Positions 1 to 8,803 are shown, counted from the first letter of the stretch. The stretch: 64,000 bases of DNA from Psychrobacter immobilis (GCF_904846235.1 NZ_CAJGZN010000006.1:124001-188000); one strand, 5' to 3'. Numbers and translations are program-made. The notes: generated from the letters alone by a model not told the origin.

Positions 1-369
1 GGACTTTTTTGCTCTACACCTGCTGTAGCCGTCAGCCGTAATCTACCTCGTAAGCAAGCATTTGAGATGCTAATTACAGGTGAATTTATCGATGCGCACA
101 CTGCCTTGCAATATGGATTGATCAATCGAGTAGCAGCATCGGAGCAACTCGATCAGACACTACAATCACTGATAACGGCGATTACTACCAAGTCTCCGGT
201 AGCAGTAAGAACTGGCAAAAATATGTTTTATAAGCAGCTGAGCATGAACATCGAAGATGCGTATGATTATGCCAGTGAAGTAATGACGGGCAATATGATG
301 GCAGATGATGTGGGTGAAGGGATTGATGCATTTATTGAAAAACGCCAAGCGGTATGGAAAGGGTGCTAG
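1..369 (+). CDS. Enoyl-CoA hydratase/isomerase family protein, C-terminal part (cut by window edge)
   Basis: The frame is open from the first base and ends at TAG 367-369, so only the last 122 residues are visible. The residues read like the C-terminal half of a crotonase: a QAFEMLITGE segment, then ALQYGLINRV, then the helical tail that packs over the CoA pocket (SPVAVRTGKNMFYKQ). Crotonases hydrate or isomerise acyl-CoA thioesters. The catalytic glutamates and oxyanion-hole glycines lie upstream of the window, so the exact reaction cannot be judged. Family assignment is firm; substrate is unknown. Confidence 0.85.
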   Translation, partial: GLFCSTPAVAVSRNLPRKQAFEMLITGEFIDAHTALQYGLINRVAASEQLDQTLQSLITAITTKSPVAVRTGKNMFYKQLSMNIEDAYDYASEVMTGNMMADDVGEGIDAFIEKRQAVWKGC

Positions 370-480
370 TACCTATGACACTAATCACTGTCTCGCCTAG
401 TTGATATCATATAGCGTAGGCTTTATCTAGTAAGCTAGCACGCCCTTTTTTAATAATTAAATTTGCTTATTACCAAGCAT

Positions 481-516
481 AAAAAAGGCCACGATATCAT
501 TATCACGGCCTTTTTT
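481..516. terminator. Bidirectional intrinsic terminator
   Basis: An A-run and GGCC at 481-490 face GGCC and a T-run at 507-516, with a GATA/TATC inner stem. It has T-tracts on both strands and lies between the convergent enoyl-CoA hydratase gene and the RidA gene. Confidence 0.8.
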
Positions 517-558
517 ATTTCTATTTGATACCGATACTATAGGTACTATGAGCAGTCT

Positions 559-900
559 TTACTCAGCAGCGATGGCGATCATCTCAACCAATAGCTCAGG
601 ACGTGCTAAAGCTGACTCACCACAAGCGCGAGCTGGTGGCTGAATACCTTCAAACCACTGGTCATAAACTTCATTCATAGCAGCAAAGTCAGCCATGTCT
701 TTGATCCACACCGTGACTGATAGTAGCTTTGATTTGTCGCTACCAACTTCTTCTAGCAACGTTTGGATTTTTTCTAGACAAGTCAATGTTTGCGCTTTGA
801 TATCGTCTTCTGCATTACCTACCTGACCACACAAATAGATAGTTTGGTTATGGATTACGGTTTTGCTCATACGTTGATTGCTGTGTAGTTTCTTAATCAT
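559..900 (-). CDS. RidA/YjgF/UK114 family reactive imine deaminase
   Basis: A 113-residue protein of the RidA family, trimeric enzymes that hydrolyse reactive enamine/imine intermediates released by amino-acid-metabolising enzymes. The start MIKKLHSNQRMSK is chosen because GAAAGG lies 7 bases before the ATG at 900; an upstream in-frame ATG at 915 is less well placed. Visible family features are the NQTIYLCGQVG strand near residue 20, the long helix QTLTCLEKIQTLLEEVG, and the conserved RACGESALARPELLVEMIAIA end that includes the Arg/Glu site. It lies just downstream of a DadA-like flavoprotein on the same strand, which would make the imines that RidA removes. Confidence 0.9.
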   Translation of the reverse strand: MIKKLHSNQRMSKTVIHNQTIYLCGQVGNAEDDIKAQTLTCLEKIQTLLEEVGSDKSKLLSVTVWIKDMADFAAMNEVYDQWFEGIQPPARACGESALARPELLVEMIAIAAE

Positions 901-940
901 GTCTATACCTTTCATTTATTAATTTAAGTCTGTGCTAATT

Positions 941-1048
941 ACAGTCAATCCACTATAAAAGCGTTACAGCGTTAACCTCGCTTGAAGTATGACATATACA
1001 TCTGCACTCGGTTGCCTTGTACCGCTCTTAAACTGGACCAACTATATA
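941..1048. repeat. Intergenic repeat, copy A (108 bp, TATAGTC-type ends)
   Basis: This 108-base stretch matches, in inverted orientation, the stretch at 53845-53952 over its whole length with only scattered differences. The shared core includes TAACCTCGCTTGAAGTAT and ACTCGGTTGCCTTGTAC. The ends are short inverted repeats (ACAGTC here, ATAGTC in the other copy, against ACTATA). It sits 12 bases beyond the stop codon of the DadA-like gene. This looks like a miniature mobile element or extragenic repeat. Confidence 0.8.
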
Positions 1049-1060
1049 TCAGATGCGCGC

Positions 1061-2308
1061 TTAGTTAGAAAAACGCTGGGCACTAAATGGTGCAAGATCG
1101 ACCAATGTAGGCTTATCGTGAATCATCTCTTCAATCAGACGACCTGTCATTGGCCCTAAGGTAAAGCCTTGATGACTGTGACCAAATGCGAACCATAGTT
1201 TGTCATGCTTGTCAGCAGGACCGATTACTGGCTTCATATCAGGCATACAAGGACGAGAGCCCGCCCATGCTTCACTCTCAACCGCATCTTCTAATGGCAA
1301 GATTTTTTTAGCAAGCTTCAATACGGTTTTTAACTGACCAAAGTTCTTTGGCGCATTCATCGTGGTCATCTCAGCACCAGTGGTGATACGGATACCCTGC
1401 TGCATTGGCCCCATCACAAAGCCTTTGTCCATATCAAACATACTGTGATTGATGGTGTTCTTTTCTGTCACTTTGAAATGCTGATGATAGCCGCGCATTG
1501 GGAACAATGGCAAGTTATAGCCAAGTGGTCTGATCAAATCATTAGACCATGGGCCTGCTGCGATAACCAATTTGTCACTATAGTAGGTATCGTTATCAGT
1601 GATAACTTTCCAGCCTTCGCCATCTTGAACGATTTCTTTTACATCATTTTCTTTGATCGTACCCTGCATGTCTTGGAAGTTTTTTGCATAAGCTTTCACG
1701 AGTGAGCTTGGGTTCGATACTTGCCAAGAATTTTTCCAATGAATTGCGCCAACAAAACCTTCGAAATTGGCACTAGGCTCCATTGCTTTGAGCGCTTCAA
1801 GGTTTAGTACGTTATGCTCAACACCTTGGTTACGCGCGTCGATAGCTGATACTTGCGCTTCTTTGAACGTCTCTTCTGAGCGATGCAATTGCAACCAACC
1901 ATCACGAGTAATGAGCTCGTCAGCACCAGAAGCGCTAATCATGGTTTGATGCTCACTGGTACAATGCTCAATCAACGTTTGCCACTCTGATTCGATTTTT
2001 TTGACTGAAGCCGGCGTAGAGTATTTCCAGTACTGAAGCAGTGCTTGGTGATAACGCAAAATGGCCGGAATACGATAGCGAATATCGGTACCTTGGTTTG
2101 GCAACACTCTGATCATTTCTGTCAGCTGACGAGGAAAAGGATGTGTATGAATGGCTTCGCGCTGAATCAATCCTGCATTGCCGTATGAGGTCTCTGACCC
2201 TGGCAATTTTTTGTCTAACAATAATACATTTGAGTTATTTTTTTGTAGATGCCACGCGATTGACGTGCCAACCATACCTGCACCAATAACGATAACTTCG
2301 TAGCGCAT
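1061..2308 (-). CDS. FAD-dependent D-amino-acid dehydrogenase-like oxidoreductase (DadA/DAO family)
   Basis: A 415-residue flavoprotein. The N-terminus carries the dinucleotide-binding motif VIGAGMVGTS (residues 7-16) and then LLLDKK. The C-terminus carries the DAO-family signature, AWAGSRPCMPDMKPVIGP followed by FGHSHQGFTLGP, where the flavin is closed off. Such enzymes oxidise D-amino acids or related secondary amines to imino acids and pass electrons to the respiratory chain. The start at 2308 is supported by AAGGA 6 bases upstream. The neighbouring RidA gene supports an imine product. DadA is the closest family I recognise, but the substrate is not established, so no symbol is given. Confidence 0.85.
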   Translation of the reverse strand: MRYEVIVIGAGMVGTSIAWHLQKNNSNVLLLDKKLPGSETSYGNAGLIQREAIHTHPFPRQLTEMIRVLPNQGTDIRYRIPAILRYHQALLQYWKYSTPASVKKIESEWQTLIEHCTSEHQTMISASGADELITRDGWLQLHRSEETFKEAQVSAIDARNQGVEHNVLNLEALKAMEPSANFEGFVGAIHWKNSWQVSNPSSLVKAYAKNFQDMQGTIKENDVKEIVQDGEGWKVITDNDTYYSDKLVIAAGPWSNDLIRPLGYNLPLFPMRGYHQHFKVTEKNTINHSMFDMDKGFVMGPMQQGIRITTGAEMTTMNAPKNFGQLKTVLKLAKKILPLEDAVESEAWAGSRPCMPDMKPVIGPADKHDKLWFAFGHSHQGFTLGPMTGRLIEEMIHDKPTLVDLAPFSAQRFSN

Positions 2309-2651
2309 AACCTATCCTTTTCTTAGGGTGTTAATACAGAGTATCAAATATAAGGGTCTAACAGAATTAGGTGGTAATAGTAACGCATTAGGATAAATTT
2401 GAAACCCTTATCTGAGAAATATTTTCGCGTCACATACTTTTGGTTATGGGGTTTTTGAGAAGGTATTTTTGATAGGAATAATACTGGCCTTGAGCAATAA
2501 TCTAGCAACAATTTTAGTGAAAATAGCGTCAAATTATCCAATGTTTTTAGTTATAAAACGTTCAAGTATTTGACAGCTCACTTGTCTATATTACTGCATA
2601 GCCTTATTAGCTTATGTTTAATTGATTGGATAATCAACTAAACATGAAGTA
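2309..2651. other. Intergenic region, no supported gene
   Basis: This lies between the FAD oxidoreductase and the helicase, both on the minus strand. It is AT-rich. A 65-codon minus-strand frame inside it has no ribosome-binding site or recognisable protein features, so I do not call it. It presumably holds the oxidoreductase promoter. Confidence 0.6.
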
Positions 2652-4856
2652 TTACCACCATATTGGGTCATCGTCTTCTATCATGGTCCGCCTTGTCGTT
2701 TCAACCGTTACCTCATCCGCAGATAGCTCAGCGATAAAACGTGACGGCTTGTCAAAGTATCCAGAATAACTGGAAAAATAATTCGGCGCGGTCAGATACA
2801 GCTGAGTTTTTGCACGACTACAGGCAACATAAAACAGCTTACGCTCTTCTTCTAATGCTTCAAAGTCATCCAAAGAACGATGATGCGGCGTGATGCCATC
2901 TACTAAAGAATTCACAAATACTACTGGCCATTCAAGCCCTTTAGCACTATGAATGGTCGAGATAGTGACTTTGTCATTGCTACTGTCTTGCCCGTTATCC
3001 GAATTGCCCATCACAGCAACCGAATCATTAGGTGGGTCTAAAGCGAGATTTTCTAAAAAACTATCAAGGCTTGTGTGCTCTGTCGCTAAGTTCTTTAGCA
3101 CCCGAAAATCTTCGGTACGCTCACGCCAATTTTCTTCAATCAGCTTTAACACTGGAATATAAAACTCAAGAATATGCTCAATAGCTGTCTCGACCGATTC
3201 AGCTTGCTGTGCTTTGGTAAGCGCATGATATAGAGGTTCTAGCTGATTGCTCTTTTTTGCAAAAGGCGCGGCCAGTAAGGATTCAAATGCATTATTGTCA
3301 GCAGTAATGGCTTGGGTTAAGCGCGTCGCCGTCACTGCACCCACCCCTTTGAACAAGGTCAAAATACGATGCCAAGCAATTGTGTCATTTGGGTTGTAGA
3401 GTATTTTGACAAAGGCCAATACGTCTTTGATATGACGTCTTTCAATGAACTTGATACCGCCCACCACGATAAAGGGAATGTTGCGCGCCATAAACTCTAG
3501 CTGTACGTAATTGGACTGAAATGACGTACGGCATAATACCGCAAAGTCGTTGTAGTCATACTCTGGCTTTAGCGCGATGATCTTATCAGTGATATAGCCC
3601 GCTTCTTTTGGCTCATCACTGAGTCGTCGAAATACTGGTTTATGTCCTTCTATCGGCGCATCAGAATACAGCTGCTTTTGATAGCCTAGCGTGATTTGCG
3701 CGGACAACACGTTGATATAGTTTAAAACGGATGGCGAGCTGCGATAATTTTGCTCAAGCTTAATAAGCTTGGCTTGAGGATAGGTCTCACCGAATAGTAA
3801 AATGTTTTCGTAATTGGCACCGCGAAACGCGTAAATACTTTGATTGTCGTCACCGACCACCATCAGCGATACCGACTCAGGCTCACATATTAAGTCGATT
3901 AGCTGCTTTTGCGGAATATTGGTGTCTTGGTATTCATCAACCATAATGTAACGATATTGGCTTTGCAGCAGCTGTCGAAAGGTATCATTGGTCTTCAAAT
4001 GACGCACTACTTGGCTGATGATGTCATCAAAATCATATAAGTGATTGGCGCGCTTGTACTCATGAAAGTCAACTGCCAGCTGCTCGATGATAGGAATATG
4101 CACGGCAATATCTGGGTAGTTACTTTCGATTAAGTCACGAATATGTATACGTCTGTTTCTAGACGTCGATATGATATTTTGCAGCGTTTTTTTGCGCGGA
4201 AAGGCTTGTGACTTAGTTTGAGCAGGGTACTTCTTTTCTTTATGTACCAAGTCGATAGCATCCTCACTATCACCCGTATCCAAAATGGTAAACCTTGGAT
4301 TGATACCGAGCAGCCCTGAATATTGACGCAGTAACATATTACAAAACGAGTGAAAAGTACCACTAGTGATGCTATTTAATGCTTTATCAGTTGGCAGCTT
4401 ATCCTCAGCCAGCTCTTCATCTGATAGTTCTTGATTTGAAAGACTGCTAGCCAGCAAGGACTTAGCTCGATCTTTTATCTCATTCGCGGCTTTACGGGTA
4501 AAGGTCAGTAGCAAAATCTCTTTAGGCGACACCCCGTTTTCTAATAGATAACTGGTCCGATAGGTCAAGGTTTTGGTCTTGCCTGAGCCAGCTCCAGCAA
4601 TGACCAATACTTTGCCATCGATCGTAGTCGCTGCCATTAGCTGATCGGGATTTAGCTCACTGGCATAATCGACCTTTAACCCCAACCCGCTATCTAGTCT
4701 CTGCTTTAATAACTTAAGGTTTGTCGGCTCAGCCGTATCAATTAAATTTGCCTCTAGTTTTTTAATAGCCTGCTCAAGTCGAGACAGTTTAGGCTTCATC
4801 TCAAGGAAGTTTTGCGGGTATTTATAGTGGCGTGTGTCAAAAATCGAGGTTGTCAT
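2652..4856 (-). CDS. UvrD/Rep/PcrA-type superfamily 1 DNA helicase
   Basis: A 734-residue ATP-dependent 3'-5' helicase. Walker A is GAGSGKT at residues 88-94, motif II is DEYQD at 307-311, motif III is GDDNQSIYAFRG at 335-346, then LEQNYRSS, VTISTIHSAKGLEWPVVFV and FYVACSRAK. All SF1 motifs are present, so it should be active. It has about 65 residues before the Q-motif (LNPDQ) with a predicted helical region, unlike UvrD and Rep, which begin almost at that motif. It is transcribed alone and divergently from ychF. UvrD and Rep proper are longer at the C-terminus or lack the extension, so I leave the paralogue unnamed. Confidence 0.9.
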   Translation of the reverse strand: MTTSIFDTRHYKYPQNFLEMKPKLSRLEQAIKKLEANLIDTAEPTNLKLLKQRLDSGLGLKVDYASELNPDQLMAATTIDGKVLVIAGAGSGKTKTLTYRTSYLLENGVSPKEILLLTFTRKAANEIKDRAKSLLASSLSNQELSDEELAEDKLPTDKALNSITSGTFHSFCNMLLRQYSGLLGINPRFTILDTGDSEDAIDLVHKEKKYPAQTKSQAFPRKKTLQNIISTSRNRRIHIRDLIESNYPDIAVHIPIIEQLAVDFHEYKRANHLYDFDDIISQVVRHLKTNDTFRQLLQSQYRYIMVDEYQDTNIPQKQLIDLICEPESVSLMVVGDDNQSIYAFRGANYENILLFGETYPQAKLIKLEQNYRSSPSVLNYINVLSAQITLGYQKQLYSDAPIEGHKPVFRRLSDEPKEAGYITDKIIALKPEYDYNDFAVLCRTSFQSNYVQLEFMARNIPFIVVGGIKFIERRHIKDVLAFVKILYNPNDTIAWHRILTLFKGVGAVTATRLTQAITADNNAFESLLAAPFAKKSNQLEPLYHALTKAQQAESVETAIEHILEFYIPVLKLIEENWRERTEDFRVLKNLATEHTSLDSFLENLALDPPNDSVAVMGNSDNGQDSSNDKVTISTIHSAKGLEWPVVFVNSLVDGITPHHRSLDDFEALEEERKLFYVACSRAKTQLYLTAPNYFSSYSGYFDKPSRFIAELSADEVTVETTRRTMIEDDDPIWW

Positions 4857-5265
4857 TGTCTAAAATTGCCTTACATTTTATTTTGGCGATATTATCAGCT
4901 TATGTCTGACTGTTTATAGCTTTAGGATAAGTATGATTTGCTAAAATTGACAGAGTATATGTGCTGAATTTACGTGAAGTTCAAGCCCTTATCTATGCGT
5001 GACAGTTTACCATATTAAAAAATAGGGTTTATCAGCCCACATAAACTACTTATCACTCGTATTGATTCGCCTTATTCATTTTCAAGCCTCAAATATGACC
5101 TGCTTTCATCATCAATCTGCATATCATTATCAGGTAAAAACCTGAGCATATACCGTAACAACCTCACCCCTATTCAGGTAAATTTGCTACAATATGCCCA
5201 ATTTTGATTTATCATTTAACCAAACTTTATACCAACTGATTTTATTAATACATTGAGAGAATGTT
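4857..5265. other. Divergent intergenic region between helicase and ychF
   Basis: There are 409 bases without a gene. It must hold both divergent promoters; the only motif I would point to is the extended -10 at 5186-5194. The rest is AT-rich with no clear repeat. Confidence 0.5.
5186..5194 (+). promoter_or_regulatory. Probable extended -10 promoter of ychF
   Basis: TGCTACAAT followed by ATGCCCAA, with no good -35 box 17 bases upstream. Nearly the same string (TGCTACAAT then TATGCCAAA) precedes queA at 21802, which supports a shared extended -10 promoter type. It would give a leader of about 65 bases. Confidence 0.4.
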
Positions 5266-6357
5266 ATGGGTTTTAATTGCGGCATCGTCGGCCTACCAAA
5301 CGTGGGTAAATCCACCTTGTTTAATGCGTTGACCAAAGCGGGTATCGCCGCTGAAAACTTTCCATTTTGTACCAAAGATCCCAACACAGGTATCGTGCCA
5401 GTACCAGATCCACGCCTAAAGCAACTGGCTGATATCGTCAATCCTGAACGCGTATTACCAACGACGATGGAGTTTGTCGATATCGCAGGTTTGGTCGCAG
5501 GCGCGTCAAAAGGCGAAGGCATGGGTAACCAGTTCCTAGCCAATATTCGTGAGACCGATGCGATTGCTCACGTTGTACGCTGTTTTGATGATGACAATGT
5601 GGTGCACGTTGATGGCCGCGTTAGCCCGATTGATGATATCGAAACCATCAACACTGAACTGGCACTTGCTGATTTAGAAGCTGTTGAACGCGCGGTATTT
5701 AACTTGACCAAAAAAGCCAAAGGTGGTGATAAAGACGCTGCGGCCATGCTTGATGTGTTCAAAAAGATTGAGCCATTATTAGCAGAAGGTAAAGCAGCAC
5801 GGGCGGCTACTCTAGATGCTGATGAGAAGAAACTGATCAGAAGCTACGGTTTAATCACCCTAAAGCCAACCATGTATATCGCTAACGTCGCTGAGGATGG
5901 TTTTGAAAATAATCCATATCTTGACGCAGTGCGCGACTATGCCACTGGTGAAGACTCTATCGTCATCGCCCTATGCAACCAAATCGAATCTGAAATCGCA
6001 CAGCTCGATGAAGATGATAAGAAAGACTTCCTAGCTGAAATGGACATGGAAGAAGCCGGTCTTGATCAAGTAATCCGCGGTGGTTATGATTTGCTTGATA
6101 TGCAGACTTACTTTACCGCTGGTGTCAAAGAAGTTCGCGCATGGACTGTCGCTGTTGGTGCAACTGCACCGCAAGCAGCTGGCGTGATTCATACTGATTT
6201 TGAGCGTGGTTTTATTCGCGCTGAGGTCATTGCATATGATGACTTTATCGAATACAACGGCGAAAAAGGCGCTGCTGCTGCTGGTAAATCGCGTCTAGAA
6301 GGTAAAACTTACATCGTGCAGGATGGCGACGTGATGCACTTTAGATTTAACGTGTAA
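5266..6357 (+). CDS. ychF: Redox-regulated ATPase YchF (Obg family)
   Basis: A 363-residue universal P-loop protein that hydrolyses ATP rather than GTP and interacts with ribosomes and stress responses. G1 is GLPNVGKS at residues 9-16. The specificity motif is NVAE at 207-210, the NxxE form that marks ATP preference in this family in place of NKxD. The [20 protein letters not shown] switch region and the C-terminal TGS domain ([25 protein letters not shown], ending VMHFRFNV) are complete. Length is normal. In many proteobacteria it follows pth, but here it stands alone with its own terminator. Confidence 0.97.
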   Translation: MGFNCGIVGLPNVGKSTLFNALTKAGIAAENFPFCTKDPNTGIVPVPDPRLKQLADIVNPERVLPTTMEFVDIAGLVAGASKGEGMGNQFLANIRETDAIAHVVRCFDDDNVVHVDGRVSPIDDIETINTELALADLEAVERAVFNLTKKAKGGDKDAAAMLDVFKKIEPLLAEGKAARAATLDADEKKLIRSYGLITLKPTMYIANVAEDGFENNPYLDAVRDYATGEDSIVIALCNQIESEIAQLDEDDKKDFLAEMDMEEAGLDQVIRGGYDLLDMQTYFTAGVKEVRAWTVAVGATAPQAAGVIHTDFERGFIRAEVIAYDDFIEYNGEKGAAAAGKSRLEGKTYIVQDGDVMHFRFNV

Positions 6358-6389
6358 CTTTAAATAGTATAGCTTGTTTAAAGTTAATT

Positions 6390-6427
6390 AGCCGATGTTG
6401 GAAATTCTCCATCATCGGCTTTATTTT
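6390..6427 (+). terminator. Intrinsic terminator of ychF
   Basis: AGCCGATG at 6390-6397 pairs with CATCGGCT at 6413-6420, extended inside by TGGA/TCCA, and is followed by a T-rich tract (TTATTTTAT). Confidence 0.85.
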
Positions 6428-6485
6428 ATCTCTATATTGTTATATTATAACATATCTTTATTTTACTTATTTGAGGGTTCATACT

Positions 6486-7010
6486 GTGACTAACTATTTT
6501 TCTAAACTTGCAGGTATTACTATACTAGGTAGTGTGATGGCAGGTTCCCTATTGGGCTGTCAACCAAACAACGATACCGATGCAGTGGTATCTGAAGAGG
6601 TACCAGTAGATAATCACGCCGAACATGAACAAGATCATAAAATGCATGATGATAAAGAGCATGAAGATCACAGTCATGAAAGTCATAGCCACGATCATGC
6701 AGCCCATGCCAGCAACAGCAATCCTTTCTCTTGTGAGCCTACTGCTACTATCGGCGTTTCTTATCATAGCGACAGTACACCACAGACAGCGCATTTGCTC
6801 ATTGATGGTATCGAGTACGATTTGACAGCTGCCGCTGATAGTGAAACTGATGCTGATAAAGGCATCTATACCAGTGATATCGGATTAGACGATACCCACG
6901 GCATCATATGGCAAGTAAATGGAGACAAAGCGACATTGCTCAAGAAGACACTGGACAGCGATGTAGCTATCGACAAAGAAGACGTACTTTTTAACTGTCA
7001 AAAGTCTTAA
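6486..7010 (+). CDS. His-rich lipoprotein with MliC-like C-terminal domain
   Basis: A 174-residue lipoprotein. The GTG at 6486 is preferred because GAGGG lies 8 bases upstream; a TTG at 6471 overlaps that site. A signal segment ends in the lipobox LLGC near residue 24. Residues about 45-75 form a dense His/Asp/Glu run (HSHESHSHDH and similar) that could bind zinc, copper or nickel. The C-terminal 95 residues run from FSCEP to LFNCQKS with two Cys, and resemble membrane-bound lysozyme inhibitors of the MliC type in pattern (YHSD..AHLLIDG..YDL and a final NC). The lysozyme-inhibitor reading is inference. It is a single gene whose stop is followed directly by a repeat. Confidence 0.75.
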   Translation: MTNYFSKLAGITILGSVMAGSLLGCQPNNDTDAVVSEEVPVDNHAEHEQDHKMHDDKEHEDHSHESHSHDHAAHASNSNPFSCEPTATIGVSYHSDSTPQTAHLLIDGIEYDLTAAADSETDADKGIYTSDIGLDDTHGIIWQVNGDKATLLKKTLDSDVAIDKEDVLFNCQKS

Positions 7011-7120
7011 TATAGTCGTTTCAATATAATTTGGATACAAGCAAGGCGAGTGAAATTACTACAAATAGTAGGCTAAGCGAAACTGGCACCGTATACAATT
7101 TATAGGGCATTAACTCTAGT
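7011..7120. repeat. Intergenic repeat, copy C (TATAGTCG end)
   Basis: It starts with TATAGTCGTTTCAAT, the base after the TAA of the lipoprotein gene. The first 20 or so bases match the equivalent end of copy B (53845-53952), as does the GAGTG block, but the middle differs. It abuts a second element sharing TAGTC at the junction. Confidence 0.6.
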
Positions 7121-7224
7121 CAAAGAAGTCTAAAATGAGTACAAGGCAGCCGACTACAGATTGTACAAATAGCACCTTTAAGGAGGGGAACGCCGTAGTC
7201 GTTTAGTAGTTCTCTGACTATATA
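7117..7224. repeat. Intergenic repeat, copy D (TAGTCA ... GACTATA)
   Basis: It is bounded by TAGTCAAAGAA at 7117 and TTCTCTGACTATA ending at 7224, which are inverted repeats of each other. It contains GTACAAGGCAGCCGACTACAGA, close to GTACAAGGCAACCGAGTGTAGA in copy B. At 108 bases its length equals copies A and B, but the central block (AAGGAGGGGAACGCC) is its own. Confidence 0.6.
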
Positions 7225-7227
7225 GCT

Positions 7228-7271
7228 GAACCAAGGGCGCTATTTTGCTATGCTAGAGGCTCCCTTGGTTC
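7228..7271 (+). promoter_or_regulatory. Perfect 10-bp inverted repeat immediately before dgt
   Basis: GAACCAAGGG at 7228-7237 pairs exactly with CCCTTGGTTC at 7262-7271 around a 24-base loop, and the stem ends 3 bases before the dgt ATG. The only purine-rich ribosome-site candidate (AGAGG, about 7254-7258) lies in the loop. It could be a translational control hairpin or an operator. Confidence 0.6.
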
Positions 7272-7274
7272 CGG

Positions 7275-8699
7275 ATGTTTAATATGCTAAATAAACCAAC
7301 TTCTTTGTCGTCCCCTACCACACAATGGTCACATCTTCTTAATTCACAGCGTCTTGGTGCTTCCAAAAAATTTAACGCCAATACCAGTACTCGTTCTCAG
7401 TTTCACAAAGACTATGACAGACTGGTATTTTCTCACTCTTTTCGCCAGCTAAATCAAAAAACCCAAGTCCATCCATTGACCAATCAGCTCGGTATTCATA
7501 CGCGCCTGACTCACTCGCTAGAAGTTTCTTCTATTGGTCGCTCTTTGGGAATGATGGCTGCCGAAAAAATTCATGATGCACTAGGTAGCAGCCTGCCAGC
7601 AGGAGTTTCACCTGCAGATGTCGGTGTGATCGTACAAGCAGCTTGTCTCGCTCATGACATTGGCAATCCGCCTTTTGGCCACGCTGGAGAGTATGCGATT
7701 CGTGATTGGTTTGGGCAGCCTGAACCGCAAGCAATTTTGGAAAATTTAAGCAGCAACGAGCGATTAGACTTACTGGCATACGAGGGTAATGCTCAAGGGT
7801 TTCGCCTATTGGCACGTAATGAGCATCATCCTGACAAGGGTGGTATGCGGCTCACCTGTGCCACGCTAGGCGCCTTTATGAAGTATCCGTGGTTGGCAAC
7901 TCACAGTAACGATGTCAATGAAAACCATTATAATGTGCAGAAATTTGGCTGCTTTTATAGTGAGGCCTCTCAACTAGAAGAATTAGCGGCATGCTTGCAT
8001 TTACCACGCTCGGAGCAACATGATGGCTTTGCGCGCCATCCATTGGCTTATCTGCTAGAAGCGGCAGATGATATCTGTTATGCGCTAATCGATTTAGAAG
8101 ATGGCATCAATCTGAATATGCTAACCTATAGCGAAGTGGCTACGATATTTTATGAGCTGATTGGTGAACGTCCGAGTAGCGTAAACTTGCCAGCGCATAT
8201 GTCTGTCAGACAAAGTCTCGCCTCCCTGCGGGCACGAGCCATGATGCGTTTGGTCAATACCGTCACCGATGCCTTTGTAGCCAACAGTGATGCATTGCTA
8301 GCTGGCACGTTGCAAGGCAGCCTATTTGCCCATTGCGATACCAGCGTACAAAATGGTATCAATCAAGCTAAGCAACTAGCACGTGAAAAAATATTTAATC
8401 ATCCGAGCAAAGTAAGAATGGAGCTGATGGCCAATCAGTGCTTGCATAGCCTATTGAATGCCTTTATGCCACTCGCTTGGACAGGGTCGCAATCTGCTAC
8501 TATGCAGCCGCCGATGTCTTTTGAGCAGCAACGTCTGTTAAGATTACTACAGCCCCATCTTGACGAACATCGCCGCATCTTGTCTGACGATATCTATCAT
8601 AATGTCTTAAATATTTTGGATTTTATTACAGGTATGAATGATCATGAAGCTTATCGACTGGCGCAAGAATTGCAGGGTCATTGGGGCACAGTGGTTTAA
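7275..8699 (+). CDS. dgt: dNTP triphosphohydrolase (dGTPase-like HD protein)
   Basis: A 474-residue HD-domain enzyme that cleaves dGTP or other dNTPs to the nucleoside and triphosphate, adjusting nucleotide pools. Metal-binding residues are visible: H75 in GIHTRLTHSLEV, then H127-D128 in CLAHDIGNPPFGHAGEYAI, with the late Asp in LEAADDICYALIDLEDGI. The N-terminal WSHLLNSQRLG and RSQFHKDYDRLVFSHSFRQLNQKTQV blocks are typical of bacterial Dgt. The start at 7275 has no normal ribosome-binding site and follows a perfect hairpin; ATG 7284 is the alternative. The family assignment is firm; preference for dGTP is inferred. Confidence 0.9.
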   Translation: MFNMLNKPTSLSSPTTQWSHLLNSQRLGASKKFNANTSTRSQFHKDYDRLVFSHSFRQLNQKTQVHPLTNQLGIHTRLTHSLEVSSIGRSLGMMAAEKIHDALGSSLPAGVSPADVGVIVQAACLAHDIGNPPFGHAGEYAIRDWFGQPEPQAILENLSSNERLDLLAYEGNAQGFRLLARNEHHPDKGGMRLTCATLGAFMKYPWLATHSNDVNENHYNVQKFGCFYSEASQLEELAACLHLPRSEQHDGFARHPLAYLLEAADDICYALIDLEDGINLNMLTYSEVATIFYELIGERPSSVNLPAHMSVRQSLASLRARAMMRLVNTVTDAFVANSDALLAGTLQGSLFAHCDTSVQNGINQAKQLAREKIFNHPSKVRMELMANQCLHSLLNAFMPLAWTGSQSATMQPPMSFEQQRLLRLLQPHLDEHRRILSDDIYHNVLNILDFITGMNDHEAYRLAQELQGHWGTVV

Positions 8700-8803
8700 A
8701 AGACCAGTACAGGTTTAGTAAATTAACACGAATGACGTATTTCAGTCGTATTTATGCGTTGAAATGAGTATGATAAACACCTACCGGACAATTTTGAAAT
8801 ATT

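Noticed and set aside
2344..2541. A 65-codon minus-strand frame between the FAD oxidoreductase and the helicase
   Set aside because: No ribosome site, unusual residue mix, and it overlaps the probable promoter; nothing recognised.
5187..5543. A 118-codon minus-strand frame over the start of ychF
   Set aside because: It is the antisense shadow of the conserved ychF P-loop region; ychF is certain.
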